The notes beneath the pieces are model-generated. The model was given only the letters and a program-made list of their open reading frames with translations. It was not told the origin of the DNA and did no database searches. Shown piece after piece: positions 52,930 to 61,846 of a stretch of 64,000 bases of DNA (positions within the stretch are counted from its first letter, which is position 1; every line of letters starts with the position of its first letter). The position numbers and the translations under genes are program-made. The DNA is from Bradyrhizobium sp. 132 (GTDB taxonomy: Bacteria; Pseudomonadota; Alphaproteobacteria; Rhizobiales; Xanthobacteraceae). Location: NCBI RefSeq assembly GCF_023074185.1, contig NZ_JADPKY010000043.1, forward strand, positions 116,947 through 180,946, in the 5' to 3' direction.

Positions 52930-55371
52930 ATGGCAGCCATTCCTTTGAGCTGGAATGACCCGATGTTTAGCGGGGTTACTACTTCGAATTCGGTCAACGT
53001 TCCAAATGACGGGACGATTTCGAACAAGAGTATTACCGACACCGGCGGTAGCGCGTCGATTGTAGGCACCGGCTCGTTCAACATCGACGATGTCCGTATC
53101 AATTCACAGGAAGGTGTGCGCATTGGTGGTAGCGGGACTGTAAACATCAACAATTCGTACATCGAAACGACGGGACTGGCGGGAGATCACGCGGATGGTA
53201 TTCAGGCCTATGCTCCCGGCGGCCATGGCAATGTGACCATCACAAATACGATGATCGTTTCCCACGATCAAAATGCGACCGCCGGACTGTTCGTTGCGGA
53301 CTATTTTGACGGAAACTTCACGTTCGCTAACGATGTATTCGAAGGTGGTCCGTTTGGTCTGCGTATTAACGCGGATGCGGGACCCGGTCACACATACAAC
53401 GTCGCCCTCAAAGATGTCTATTTCATACAGGACTCATTTGGTTCTGCCCCCTTTTCCATTTCGGTTCCGGCTGGTTATGAGGGCGCCACGTTAAATATCA
53501 CTCAGTGGGACAATGTGCGCTGGGCAACGATCGTGAATGGTCAGCTTGTTCCGGGCGCTCTTATCCCTCCGCCGCAGCCGTTGTCAGGGACTGCACCCAC
53601 CACGCCGACGGCACCCACCACACCCACCACACCCACCACACCGGATGCACCCACTATTGCCTCGTTCTCGACCGACAGCGGCGTCGCCGGCGACAAAATC
53701 ACCAGCGATAATACGCTCGAGCTCAAGGGCACCGCTGCTGCCGGCAGCACGCTCAAGTTCTATGACGGTACGACCCAGATTGGTTCGACGACTGCGGACT
53801 CAAGCGGCAGTTGGGACTACATCACAAAGGTCCTGGCTGACGCCAAGCACACGCTGACCGCAACGGCGACTAACTCGTCGGGGCAGACCAGCGCGGCATC
53901 GTCTGCGTTGGCGATCACCGTCGACACCAAAGCGCCGATAGCGCCGATCATTGTCAGCCACACGGTGAACAGCGCCAATCAGGCGGTGATGTCGGGCAAT
54001 GCCGAAGCGAGCAGCGTCGTAAAGGTGTTCGACGGCACGACCCAGATCGGTACCGCGACGACCAACAGCAGCGGCCTGTGGGGCTACACCAGTGCCGCCC
54101 TTGCGGCCGGCTCGCACAGCCTCACCGCGAAGGCAATGGACGTGGCAGGCAACACCGGCGCGGCGTCCGCCGTTTTCGCGGCTAACATCGGGACTTCGGC
54201 GTCGCCAACCACACCCACGTCGCCAACACCAACTCTTGGCAAAGTAATCGAGTCGGCTGGTGCGACAAGTCTCGTTGAGAGTGGCGACAAATTTTACCTC
54301 AACAGCAGCACCGGGACGGGCCCGTCGCTGAAATATCACGGCGTGGATTTTATCGACGGGTCAGATTACACTTGGGCGGCGATCGGTGCGGAGAAGACAG
54401 CGACCGGCTATGAGGTTGTCTGGAAAGAGGCGAGCACGGGTCAATACACGGCGTGGAACACCGACGGCAACGGCAACTACGTCTCCCATGTCAGCAGCCT
54501 GACCGGCTCCACGTCGGGCGGCTCGGTGTCGGGTACGAACTCGGGCCTTAAGTCGCTCGAGACGACCTTCCACCAGGATCTGAACGGTGACGGGCAGATC
54601 GGAGCTACCAGTTCGACCACACCGACGTCGCCAACGCCGACTGCTGGCACCGTAATCGAGTCGGCTGGTGCAACACGTCTCGTTGAGAGTAGCGACAAAT
54701 ACTATCTCAACAGCAGCACCGGGACGGGCCCCTCGCTGAAGTATCACGGCGCGGAGTTTGTCGAGGGGTCAGATGGCACCTGGGCGCCGATTGGTGCGGA
54801 GAAGACTGCTACGGGCTATCAGGTCGTCTGGAAGGAGGGGAGCACGGGTCCGTACACGGCGTGGAACACCGATAACAACGGAAACTACGTTTCTCATGTC
54901 AGCAGCCTGACCGGCTCCACGTCCGGCGGCTCCGTGTCGGGTACGAACTCTGGGCTTAAATCGCTCGAGACGAGCTTTCACCAGGATCTCAATGGTGACG
55001 GGCAGATCGGTGCTTCCAACGTAGCTACGTCATCCACAAGCACGACTCAGGTCGTTGCTACTTCGAGCTCGACAGGCAGCAACATACAGACGAGCACTTC
55101 AGGCAATGACGTCTTCGTTGGCACCAGCAAGGCCGACACTTTCTCGTTTGCCGCGAATTTCGGCAACGACGTCATCAAGGGCTTCGTTGCCGGCGGAGCT
55201 GCCCACGACACGATCGAGTTCAGCAAGACCGTGTTTGACAGTTTCGCGAGCGTTCTCTCCCACGCGGCCCAGTCAGGCGGCGACGTGGTGATCGCGACGG
55301 GGAGCGACACGCTCACGCTGAAGAACACCAAGCTGGATGCCTTGACCAACCACGACTTCCACTTCGCGTAG
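52930..55371 (+). CDS. Type I-secreted beta-helix exoprotein with Ig and Trp-rich repeats
   Basis: The 813-residue protein starts at ATG 52930. Residues 1-215 form a right-handed beta-helix paralogous to the protein at 47125 (GSGTVNINNSYIETTG, LAGDHADGIQAYAPGGHG, NATAGLFVADYFDGNF, WDNVRWATIVNGQLVPGA). A Thr/Pro linker (about 217-240) precedes two Ig-like domains (to about 425). Two 136-residue repeats follow (about 438-575 and 575-700) with VWKEASTGQYTAWNTDGNGN and a Ca-binding-like DLNGDGQIG. The C-terminal 100 residues (GNDVFVGTSKADTFSFAANF, FGNDVIKGF, ending LTNHDFHFA) match the type I export region of serralysin-like exoproteins. No Sec signal is present. The adjacent PrtD/PrtE-type genes are its likely exporter. 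It may bind or modify surface polysaccharide. Confidence 0.85.
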   Translation: MAAIPLSWNDPMFSGVTTSNSVNVPNDGTISNKSITDTGGSASIVGTGSFNIDDVRINSQEGVRIGGSGTVNINNSYIETTGLAGDHADGIQAYAPGGHGNVTITNTMIVSHDQNATAGLFVADYFDGNFTFANDVFEGGPFGLRINADAGPGHTYNVALKDVYFIQDSFGSAPFSISVPAGYEGATLNITQWDNVRWATIVNGQLVPGALIPPPQPLSGTAPTTPTAPTTPTTPTTPDAPTIASFSTDSGVAGDKITSDNTLELKGTAAAGSTLKFYDGTTQIGSTTADSSGSWDYITKVLADAKHTLTATATNSSGQTSAASSALAITVDTKAPIAPIIVSHTVNSANQAVMSGNAEASSVVKVFDGTTQIGTATTNSSGLWGYTSAALAAGSHSLTAKAMDVAGNTGAASAVFAANIGTSASPTTPTSPTPTLGKVIESAGATSLVESGDKFYLNSSTGTGPSLKYHGVDFIDGSDYTWAAIGAEKTATGYEVVWKEASTGQYTAWNTDGNGNYVSHVSSLTGSTSGGSVSGTNSGLKSLETTFHQDLNGDGQIGATSSTTPTSPTPTAGTVIESAGATRLVESSDKYYLNSSTGTGPSLKYHGAEFVEGSDGTWAPIGAEKTATGYQVVWKEGSTGPYTAWNTDNNGNYVSHVSSLTGSTSGGSVSGTNSGLKSLETSFHQDLNGDGQIGASNVATSSTSTTQVVATSSSTGSNIQTSTSGNDVFVGTSKADTFSFAANFGNDVIKGFVAGGAAHDTIEFSKTVFDSFASVLSHAAQSGGDVVIATGSDTLTLKNTKLDALTNHDFHFA
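54244..55021 (+). repeat. Two tandem 408-bp repeats in the exoprotein gene
   Basis: GTAATCGAGTCGGCTGGTGC at 54244 recurs at 54652, a period of 408 bases (136 codons), and long stretches are nearly identical at the base level. Each unit encodes a Trp-containing module and a DLNGDGQIG loop. It is probably a recent in-frame duplication. Confidence 0.8.
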
Positions 55372-55414
55372 GGGACTGCGTAACCACACAGAGTAGTACT
55401 CAACAACGGCCTCG

Positions 55415-55435
55415 GGGGATCTCTTGGGGATCCCC
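55415..55435 (+). terminator. Hairpin between exoprotein and exporter genes
   Basis: GGGGATC (55415-55421) pairs with GATCCCC (55429-55435) over seven bases with a seven-base loop, 44 bases after the exoprotein stop. No T run follows. It may attenuate transcription into the exporter genes so that substrate is made in excess, or protect the 3' end of the exoprotein mRNA. Confidence 0.45.
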
Positions 55436-55464
55436 TGATAAGGCATGACTCAAGGGCGGCTGCC

Positions 55465-57399
55465 ATGATGGACTTTAGACGGCGGGGGGTCATCCCCCCG
55501 CCTGCGAATCTTTTTCGTATTCCACTTCTGCACATTTCAGGACTATGGGCTGGCGGAGGACAGTCGGCGGATGACGCCGAACTGCGGACCTCGCGACTGA
55601 TCGGCTGGGCAAAGCGCTCGGTCGAAGTCCTGCGGCAACGGATATTCGCTGGTCGATCCCGGCCGGCGAAAGATTATGACGAGCCGCAGTCAGAGATGTC
55701 GGCTTTCCTGCGGTCTTGCCGCCGGATTTTCTGGGTTCTCGCGGCCTTCAGCGGAATGAGCAATCTCCTCATGCTCACCGGCTCGTTCTTCATGCTGCAA
55801 GTCTATGATCGGGTTCTGCCCGGGCGCAGCATACCGACGCTGATCGCCTTAATGGTTCTGGCCACGGTTCTGTACCTGTTCCAGGGTGGGCTCGACCTCG
55901 TCCGGAGCAGGATCAGCGCCCGTGTCGGCCGGTATTTCGATGAAAGGCTCAGCGTTCGCATATTCGACGCGCTTGTTCGCCTGCCTTTGAAGACCAGAGC
56001 CGACGGCGATGGCTTGCAGCCGGTGCGGGACCTTGATCAGATCCGCAGCTTCCTGTCGAGCGGAGGGCCGACGGCGCTCTTTGATCTGCCCTGGATGCCG
56101 ATCTATCTCGGCGTCTGCTTTCTCTTCCACTTCTGGATTGGCGTCACTGCGCTGGCCGGCGCGCTGGTGCTGGTCGGCATTACGATGCTCACGGAAACGC
56201 GCACCCGAGGGCCGGCAAAGGCGACCTCGCGTCTCGCCGTCTCGCGAACCGCACTGGCGCTCGAGGGGCGGCGAAATGCTGAAGTCCTGCAGGCCATGGG
56301 CATGCGGCAACAGGCGACCTTACGCTGGCAGGATGTCAACGTGAAGTACCTCGCAGCCCATGAGCGGGCCAGCGATGTCGCAAACGGACTCGGTGGCGCC
56401 TCCAAGATTTTCCGGGCGATCTTGCAATCGCTGGTTCTCGCCGTTGGCGCCGTTCTCGTCATCAACCAGGAATCAACGGCCGGCATCATCATTGCCGGAT
56501 CGATCCTCACCGCGCGGGCCTTGGCGCCCGTTGAATTGGCCATTGCGAACTGGAAAGGCTTCGTCGCCGCGCGGCAATCGGGACGCAGGCTGGATCAGTT
56601 GCTGAAGCTCCTACCCGCGGAAGAAGAACGGCTGGTATTGCCGGCTCCGACCGAAACGCTGACTGTCGAGCAGCTCTATATTGGCGCGCCAAATTCGGAG
56701 AGGCCCACCGTCAGTGAAGTGTCGTTCCAACTGCGGAGCGGGCAGGCGGTTGGAATCATTGGTCCGAGCGGATCCGGCAAATCGACGTTGGCACGTGCGC
56801 TGGTCGGGGTCTGGCCGTCCATTCGAGGCAGGATCCGGCTCGACAAGGCCGCGCTCGATCATTGGTCTTCGGACGCCCTCGGCAAGCACATCGGTTATCT
56901 ACCTCAGGACGTTGAATTGTTCGACGGCAGCATTGCGATGAACATTGCGCGTTTCGACCCGCAGGCAACGGCCGCCGCAGTTCTGGAAGCCTCGCATGCC
57001 GCGGGCGCGCACGACCTCATCCTCTCCCTTCCGGACGGCTACAGCACGAAGATCGGCGAGGGAGGGTTAGCGCTGTCGGCGGGGCAGCGGCAGCGTATCG
57101 GTCTTGCGCGAGCCTTTTACGGCAAGCCCTTCTTGGTCGTGCTTGATGAGCCCTCTTCCAATCTTGACGCCGAGGGCGAGGAAGCCTTGACCGAGGCGAT
57201 CCTGAACGTACGCCGCAGGGGTGGGATTGTTGCGGTTATCGCGCATCGTCCGAAGGCGCTGGAGGGCGTGGACCATGTCCTGTGCCTCGGGGAAGGCAGG
57301 GTTCAGTCCTTCGGCAAGAGAGAGGAGGTTCTCAACAGAGTGTTGCGAAATTCCGTAGCGCTCAAGGTCGTCGCGGAAGCTCAAGGAGGCAGCCGATGA
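55465..57399 (+). CDS. Type I secretion ABC transporter (PrtD type)
   Basis: The 644-residue protein has an N-terminal extension of about 80 polar residues, then SFFMLQVYDRVLPGRSIPTL, the hallmark PrtD/HasD start of the membrane domain, and about six helices. The ATPase domain shows Walker A GPSGSGKST (about 433-441), the variant signature LSAGQRQRIGLARAF (about 537) and Walker B FLVVLDEPSSNLD (about 558). The family exports RTX- and serralysin-like proteins. It sits directly downstream of the exoprotein gene and overlaps the adaptor gene by four bases. It lacks a C39-like domain, unlike the exporter at 22292. Confidence 0.9.
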   Translation: MMDFRRRGVIPPPANLFRIPLLHISGLWAGGGQSADDAELRTSRLIGWAKRSVEVLRQRIFAGRSRPAKDYDEPQSEMSAFLRSCRRIFWVLAAFSGMSNLLMLTGSFFMLQVYDRVLPGRSIPTLIALMVLATVLYLFQGGLDLVRSRISARVGRYFDERLSVRIFDALVRLPLKTRADGDGLQPVRDLDQIRSFLSSGGPTALFDLPWMPIYLGVCFLFHFWIGVTALAGALVLVGITMLTETRTRGPAKATSRLAVSRTALALEGRRNAEVLQAMGMRQQATLRWQDVNVKYLAAHERASDVANGLGGASKIFRAILQSLVLAVGAVLVINQESTAGIIIAGSILTARALAPVELAIANWKGFVAARQSGRRLDQLLKLLPAEEERLVLPAPTETLTVEQLYIGAPNSERPTVSEVSFQLRSGQAVGIIGPSGSGKSTLARALVGVWPSIRGRIRLDKAALDHWSSDALGKHIGYLPQDVELFDGSIAMNIARFDPQATAAAVLEASHAAGAHDLILSLPDGYSTKIGEGGLALSAGQRQRIGLARAFYGKPFLVVLDEPSSNLDAEGEEALTEAILNVRRRGGIVAVIAHRPKALEGVDHVLCLGEGRVQSFGKREEVLNRVLRNSVALKVVAEAQGGSR

Positions 57400-58709
57400 A
57401 CGGCCAGGTGGCTCCTGCAATGCAATCCATCCAGCGTTACATGATCGTCGGTATGATCATGTTCGGTCTGGTCACCTTCGGGATCGGCGGTTGGGCGACA
57501 ACGACCCAATTGTCGGGCGCGGTGATCGCCCAAGGCGTGGTCGTGGTGGATTCAAGCGTCAAGAAAGTTCAGCATTCCACCGGTGGGATCGTGGGAGAGC
57601 TGCGCGTGCGGCAGGGCGACCGGGTCAATGCAGGGGATATTTTGATCCGCCTCGACGAGACCCAGACGCTCGCGAATGCGACGATCGTCACCAACAGCCT
57701 CGATGAGCTGTTCGCGCGGCAGGCTCGTCTCGAGACTGAGCGCGACGGTGCCGAGCAGGTCATGTTCCCCAAGGTGCTGCTCGACCGGGCCAAGGAGAGC
57801 AACTCCGAGGCGAGCCGTGCAATCATCGCGGAGCGAAAGCTGTTCGACCTGCGTCGTCAGGCGAGGAGCGGCCAAAAAGCGCAGTTGCAGGAGAAGAGCG
57901 CGCAACTGGAAAACGAGATCAAGGGCCTTACGGGGCAAACCGAGGCCAAGCAGAAGGAAGTCGAATTTATCCGGCAGGAGCTGGAGGGCGTGCGCAGTCT
58001 CTGGCAAAAAAATCTGGTGCCGATCACGCGGCTTAATTCCCTGGAGCGCGATTCCGCGCGCCTCGAAGGCGAGCGCAGCCAGTTGGCAGGAATGATCGCT
58101 CAGTCGAAGGGCAAGATCGCCGAAATCGGACTCCAGATCATTCAGATCGACCAGGACCTGCGGACGGAAGTCGGCAAGGATCTGATCGAAACGCGCTCGA
58201 AACTCTCCGAGCTGGGCGAACGCAAAACTGCGGCGGTCGACCAACTGAACCGGGTCGATATCAGGGCACCGCAATCCGGCCGCGTCCACGAGCTGAGCGT
58301 CCACACGGTTGGAGGTGTGATCTCTCCCGGCGAGCAGATCATGCTGATCGTGCCTGATGCGGATTCGCTCGCGGTTGAGGTCAAGATCGCACCTCGCGAT
58401 ATCGACCAGGTCTATGTGGGGCAGACCGCGACAATGCGCTTCGCGGCGTTCAACCAGAAGACCACGCCCGAAATCGACGCCGAGGTCAGCATGGTCTCGG
58501 CAGACATCACCCAGGATCAACGTGCCGGAACCAGTTACTACACGGGTCGCGTTCTTCTGAAGCCGGAAGAGCTGGCGAAACTCGGGTCGGCCAAGCTGTT
58601 GCCCGGCATGCCAGTCGAGGTCTTCATCAAGACGCCGGGTCGAACCGCGCTATCCTACCTTCTCAAGCCGCTGCAGGATCAGGCGGAACGAGCATTCAAG
58701 GAGCGTTGA
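57396..58709 (+). CDS. Type I secretion membrane-fusion adaptor (PrtE/HlyD type)
   Basis: ATG 57396 overlaps the ABC gene stop (ATGA) and follows AAGGAGG. The 437-residue protein has one N-terminal helix (MIVGMIMFGLVTFGIGGWAT), a lipoyl half (VQHSTGGIVGELRVRQGDRV, ILIRLDETQT), a long coiled coil (about 100-280), the second lipoyl half (VDIRAPQSGRVHELSVHTVG) and the C-terminal LLPGMPVEVFIKTPGRTALS, typical of the PrtE/HasE adaptors. It would bridge the inner-membrane exporter to a TolC-like channel encoded elsewhere. Confidence 0.9.
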   Translation: MNGQVAPAMQSIQRYMIVGMIMFGLVTFGIGGWATTTQLSGAVIAQGVVVVDSSVKKVQHSTGGIVGELRVRQGDRVNAGDILIRLDETQTLANATIVTNSLDELFARQARLETERDGAEQVMFPKVLLDRAKESNSEASRAIIAERKLFDLRRQARSGQKAQLQEKSAQLENEIKGLTGQTEAKQKEVEFIRQELEGVRSLWQKNLVPITRLNSLERDSARLEGERSQLAGMIAQSKGKIAEIGLQIIQIDQDLRTEVGKDLIETRSKLSELGERKTAAVDQLNRVDIRAPQSGRVHELSVHTVGGVISPGEQIMLIVPDADSLAVEVKIAPRDIDQVYVGQTATMRFAAFNQKTTPEIDAEVSMVSADITQDQRAGTSYYTGRVLLKPEELAKLGSAKLLPGMPVEVFIKTPGRTALSYLLKPLQDQAERAFKER

Positions 58710-58737
58710 TCTTGCAGATTGGCTGGCAGCACAGGGC

Positions 58738-58760
58738 GGAGCGTGCGAAAAGCGCGCTCC
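58738..58760 (+). terminator. Candidate terminator after the secretion operon
   Basis: GGAGCGTGC (58738-58746) pairs with GCGCGCTCC (58752-58760), nine pairs including one G-U, with loop GAAAA, 29 bases after the adaptor stop. No T run follows. It lies 61 bases before the IS5-family left end. Confidence 0.55.
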
Positions 58761-58821
58761 GGTCGGATGAACGTCGCGCGCTGTAGCCTGCAGCCGATTG
58801 ATCGCCCACGAGCTTAGACCA

Positions 58822-60342
58822 TCGTCCGTGAAGAATTCCCAAGTCGTTGATTTAGAATCTGGAAACGGCGCACTGGGCTAATTGAGCTTGCCGGGAATCG
58901 GGTGCAGCGAAGGGGATTCCTTGCAAATTTGATTTGTGATTCACTCGCCATTGAACGATTTGGCGGGGGGACCAGGTGCGGCCGCCGGAACGGCGGGAGA
59001 CGGGAGAGCAGGATCTGTTCCGGTCCCGGCTCGATCAGATCATCGACCTGAAGCATCCGCTGGTGGCGCTGGGGCGCACGGTGGATTGGGAGTTCCTGGA
59101 ACGGGAGTTTGGCGCGGTCTACACGGATGACCCGGGCCGCCCGCCACTGCCGACGCGATTGATGGCGGGGCTGGCCATCCTCAAGCACACCTATGACCTG
59201 TCCGACGAAGTGCTGTGCGAGCGCTGGGTCGAGAACCCCTACTACCAATTCTTCTGCGGCGAGGAGTTCTTCCAGCACCGGCTGGTGTTCGATCGCTCGT
59301 CACTGACGCGCTGGCGCAACCGGATGGGCGAGGAACGGCTGCAGGCGCTGCTGCAGGAGAGCCTGTCGGTTGCCACCAGGACCATGGCGATCAAGCCGTC
59401 CGAGCTGTCACGGGTGATCATCGACACCACGGTGCAGCCCAAGAACGTGACGTTCCCCACCGATGCCAAGCTTCTGAACCGGGCGCGCGAGAAGCTGGTG
59501 CGGCTGGCGCAGTGCCATGGGGTGAATCTGCGCCAGTCCTATGCACGGGTGGGCAAGTTCGCCCTGATCCAGCATCAGCGCTATGCCCATGCCAAACAGT
59601 TCAAGCGCGCCAACCGGATGCTCAGGAAGCTGCGCACCTACCTCGGCCGCGTCATCCGCGACATCGGGCGCAAGATCGAGGGCAATGGCGGGCTCGAAGC
59701 AGCGTTCACCAGGCTGCTGTTGCTGGCTCGCCGCGTGCGCGAGCAGCAGCAACGTCAACGCGGGCCGAAGGTCTATTCCCTGCATGCACCGGAAGTCGAA
59801 TGCATCGGCAAAGGCAAGGCCCATCGGCCTTACGAGTTCGGCGTCAAGGTCAGCGTTGCCACCACCCTCAAGCACTGCAAGGGCGGCCAGTTCGTTACCC
59901 ACGTGAAGGCGCTGCCCGGCAATCCATATGACGGCCACACCTTGGAAACCGTGATCCCGGACATGGAGGCGCTGGTCGGCAACACCATCGCGCGCATCCT
60001 CGCAGACAAGGGCTACCGCGGCCACAATGCACCACCCCATTACAAGTTCAGGGTCTTCCTCTCCGGCCAGAAGCGAGGGGTAACGCCACAGATCAAGCGT
60101 GAACTCCGTCGCAGGTCCGCCGTCGAGCCCGTCATCGGCCATCTCAAAGCTGAGCATCGCATGGGCCGCAACTATCTCTGGTTCCGGCGCGGCGATGCCA
60201 ACAACGCCGTCCTCGCCGCCGTCGGCTACAACTTCCGCCGCCTGATCCGCTGGCTGAGGATTTTGTTGCGCCAAATCCTCAGCGCTCTCTTCGTGGGGCC
60301 GACGATCAATCCGGCCTGAAATTAGCGTTCTTCACGGACGAC
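58822..60342 (+). mobile_element. IS5-family insertion sequence, apparently intact
   Basis: TCGTCCGTGAAGAA at 58822-58835 is the inverted copy of TTCTTCACGGACGA at about 60329-60342. These 14-base inverted repeats enclose one transposase gene and bound an element of about 1.52 kb. A target duplication could not be assigned with confidence. It separates the type I secretion operon from the CDP-sugar genes. Confidence 0.8.
58976..60319 (+). CDS. IS5-family transposase
   Basis: Starts with GTG 58976 and encodes 447 residues without interruption. RLMAGLAILKHTYDLSDEVL and FDRSSLTRWRNRMGEE belong to the N-terminal region. VIIDTTVQPKNVTFPTDAKL contains the first catalytic Asp of the DDE fold, ILADKGYRGHN the second, and RRRSAVEPVIGHLKAEHRMG the final Glu with the Y/R-rich context of this group. 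Being intact and framed by inverted repeats, the element may still be mobile. Confidence 0.88.
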   Translation: MRPPERRETGEQDLFRSRLDQIIDLKHPLVALGRTVDWEFLEREFGAVYTDDPGRPPLPTRLMAGLAILKHTYDLSDEVLCERWVENPYYQFFCGEEFFQHRLVFDRSSLTRWRNRMGEERLQALLQESLSVATRTMAIKPSELSRVIIDTTVQPKNVTFPTDAKLLNRAREKLVRLAQCHGVNLRQSYARVGKFALIQHQRYAHAKQFKRANRMLRKLRTYLGRVIRDIGRKIEGNGGLEAAFTRLLLLARRVREQQQRQRGPKVYSLHAPEVECIGKGKAHRPYEFGVKVSVATTLKHCKGGQFVTHVKALPGNPYDGHTLETVIPDMEALVGNTIARILADKGYRGHNAPPHYKFRVFLSGQKRGVTPQIKRELRRRSAVEPVIGHLKAEHRMGRNYLWFRRGDANNAVLAAVGYNFRRLIRWLRILLRQILSALFVGPTINPA

Positions 60343-60733
60343 TAGATCAGGGCGACGAGTAGGTGGGAGGGGGATGACCGAGCACTTCCTCGGATTGCAA
60401 GGTAAGTTCTCCTGACTCTAACCGGTGAACGCGCTTGCCGCACACCAGTTATACCAACGGCCCGCGGACGATCTGACAGGTTCGTATAATCCTGTCCGAC
60501 AAAGGTCCATCTGCTGCTTCGAACGGGAGGGAGGATGCGCAAAGTCGGCAGCGCACGCTCAAAATCGTGTATTTATATCTCAGGCGCGCATGGGCGAACA
60601 AAATTTAAATTTTGATCGAATTTTAAACCTTGATAATATTTAATTACTGAGGTTAAATGTTTTCGCGCGATTATTGGCGAAGGCACCAGTTTCGGTGGTC
60701 TGGGCGAAAACAGCAAACATTTCAAGGCGATCG
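60343..60733 (+). promoter_or_regulatory. Leader of the CDP-sugar genes, AT-rich
   Basis: No gene was found. The part at about 60598-60660 is AT-rich (AAATTTAAATTTTGATCGAA, then TAATATTTAATTACTGAGG) and is followed by AAGGCG near the rfbF start at 60734. It is a probable promoter of the CDP-sugar operon. Confidence 0.45.
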
Positions 60734-61504
60734 ATGAAGGCAGTGATATTGGCCGGCGGTCTCGGAACGCGCTTTGCAGAAGAGACCGATATCCGCCCCA
60801 AACCCATGATCGAGATCGGCGGCAAGCCGATCCTGTGGCACATTATGAAGATCTACAGTAGCCACGGCATCAATGATTTCATCATTTGTCTTGGCTACAA
60901 GGGGTACGTAATCAAGGAATATTTCTCCAATTACTTCCTGCATCAGTCGAACGTTACCTTCGACATGCGGGAACACAGTATGCGAGTTTTGGAAAACCAC
61001 TCCGAGCCCTGGAAGGTCACTCTGGTCGACACAGGTGAGGAAACGATGATCGGGGGCCGCATTAAGAGGATTCTGCCCTTTCTCGCAAAAGACGAGGATT
61101 TCTGCGTCACCTATGGCGATGGCGTATCGGACATCAACATAACCGAGAGTATCACATTCCATCGTCGTGAAGGACGCCTTGCAACCGTGACGGCAACCCA
61201 GCCTCCCGGACGCTTTGGTGCGATCAATTACGATGGCACCCGAGTAACCGGCTTTCAGGAAAAGCCGCGCGGTGACGGCGGCTGGATTAATGGCGGTTTT
61301 TTTGTTCTATCGCCCAAGATCGGAAATTATGTCGAGGGAGATGCAACGATCTGGGAAAGGGAGCCGATGATTAACTTGGCAAAGGATGGCCAAATGAGTG
61401 TTTTCTTTCACGACGGGTTCTGGCATCCGATGGATACGTTGCGCGACAAGCGGTACTTGGAAGACCTCTGGTTGAGCAACAAAGCTCCCTGGAAGAAATG
61501 GTAA
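60734..61504 (+). CDS. rfbF: Glucose-1-phosphate cytidylyltransferase
   Basis: The 256-residue enzyme makes CDP-glucose from CTP and glucose-1-phosphate, the first step to CDP-linked dideoxy or branched sugars. It has MKAVILAGGLGTRFAEETDI and RPKPMIEIGGKPILWHIMKI (nucleotide-binding loop), FCVTYGDGVSDINI (metal-binding Asp), GGWINGGFFVLSP and FWHPMDTLRDKRYLEDLW, all standard for RfbF. The start at 60734 matches the family. A CDP-glucose 4,6-dehydratase (rfbG), normally next, is absent; an SDR remnant lies there instead. Confidence 0.92.
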   Translation: MKAVILAGGLGTRFAEETDIRPKPMIEIGGKPILWHIMKIYSSHGINDFIICLGYKGYVIKEYFSNYFLHQSNVTFDMREHSMRVLENHSEPWKVTLVDTGEETMIGGRIKRILPFLAKDEDFCVTYGDGVSDINITESITFHRREGRLATVTATQPPGRFGAINYDGTRVTGFQEKPRGDGGWINGGFFVLSPKIGNYVEGDATIWEREPMINLAKDGQMSVFFHDGFWHPMDTLRDKRYLEDLWLSNKAPWKKW

Positions 61505-61770
61505 CGGGCGTTCAAAGCGGATCCTCATTACCGTTGTGGCGGGCTATGTCGGCCGAACGCTCGTTCCGCTTGCCGCGACAAGCTTCCCGATTCCGAACTG
61601 GTTGGCTCTGACACACTCTACCTTGCGCACAATCTCGCCGAGAGCCAACAGATCACCGGAATCGCTCGACAGCATGCATGCATTTTGGACGTATCCTCGA
61701 CCGTCTCGACGGCGGCGACGCAGTGGTACATCTCGCCGCGATTACAATGCCCGGATGGGAAAAAAAATGA
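61505..61770 (+). pseudogene. NAD-dependent epimerase/dehydratase remnant
   Basis: Right after rfbF, fragments in several frames read RILITVVAGYVGRTLVPLAA (a damaged Rossmann TGGAGYVG start), LYLAQ, ILDVSSTVSTAATQW and VVHLAAITMPGWEKK. These follow the order of an extended SDR N-terminus and then stop at about 61770. Multiple frameshifts and a missing C-terminal half mark it as a stub. Confidence 0.65.
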
Positions 61771-61846
61771 GGCAGTCACCGAGGCTATCAGCGGTAAGGC
61801 GGTGCCTCGCACTGGCAAACAAGGCCCAGAACCCAAGGATCTGCCG

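Noticed and set aside
53590..53660. Short ACC/CAC-type repeats, considered as a CRISPR or microsatellite array
   Set aside because: They encode a Thr/Pro linker in the exoprotein. Units are too short and have no spacers.
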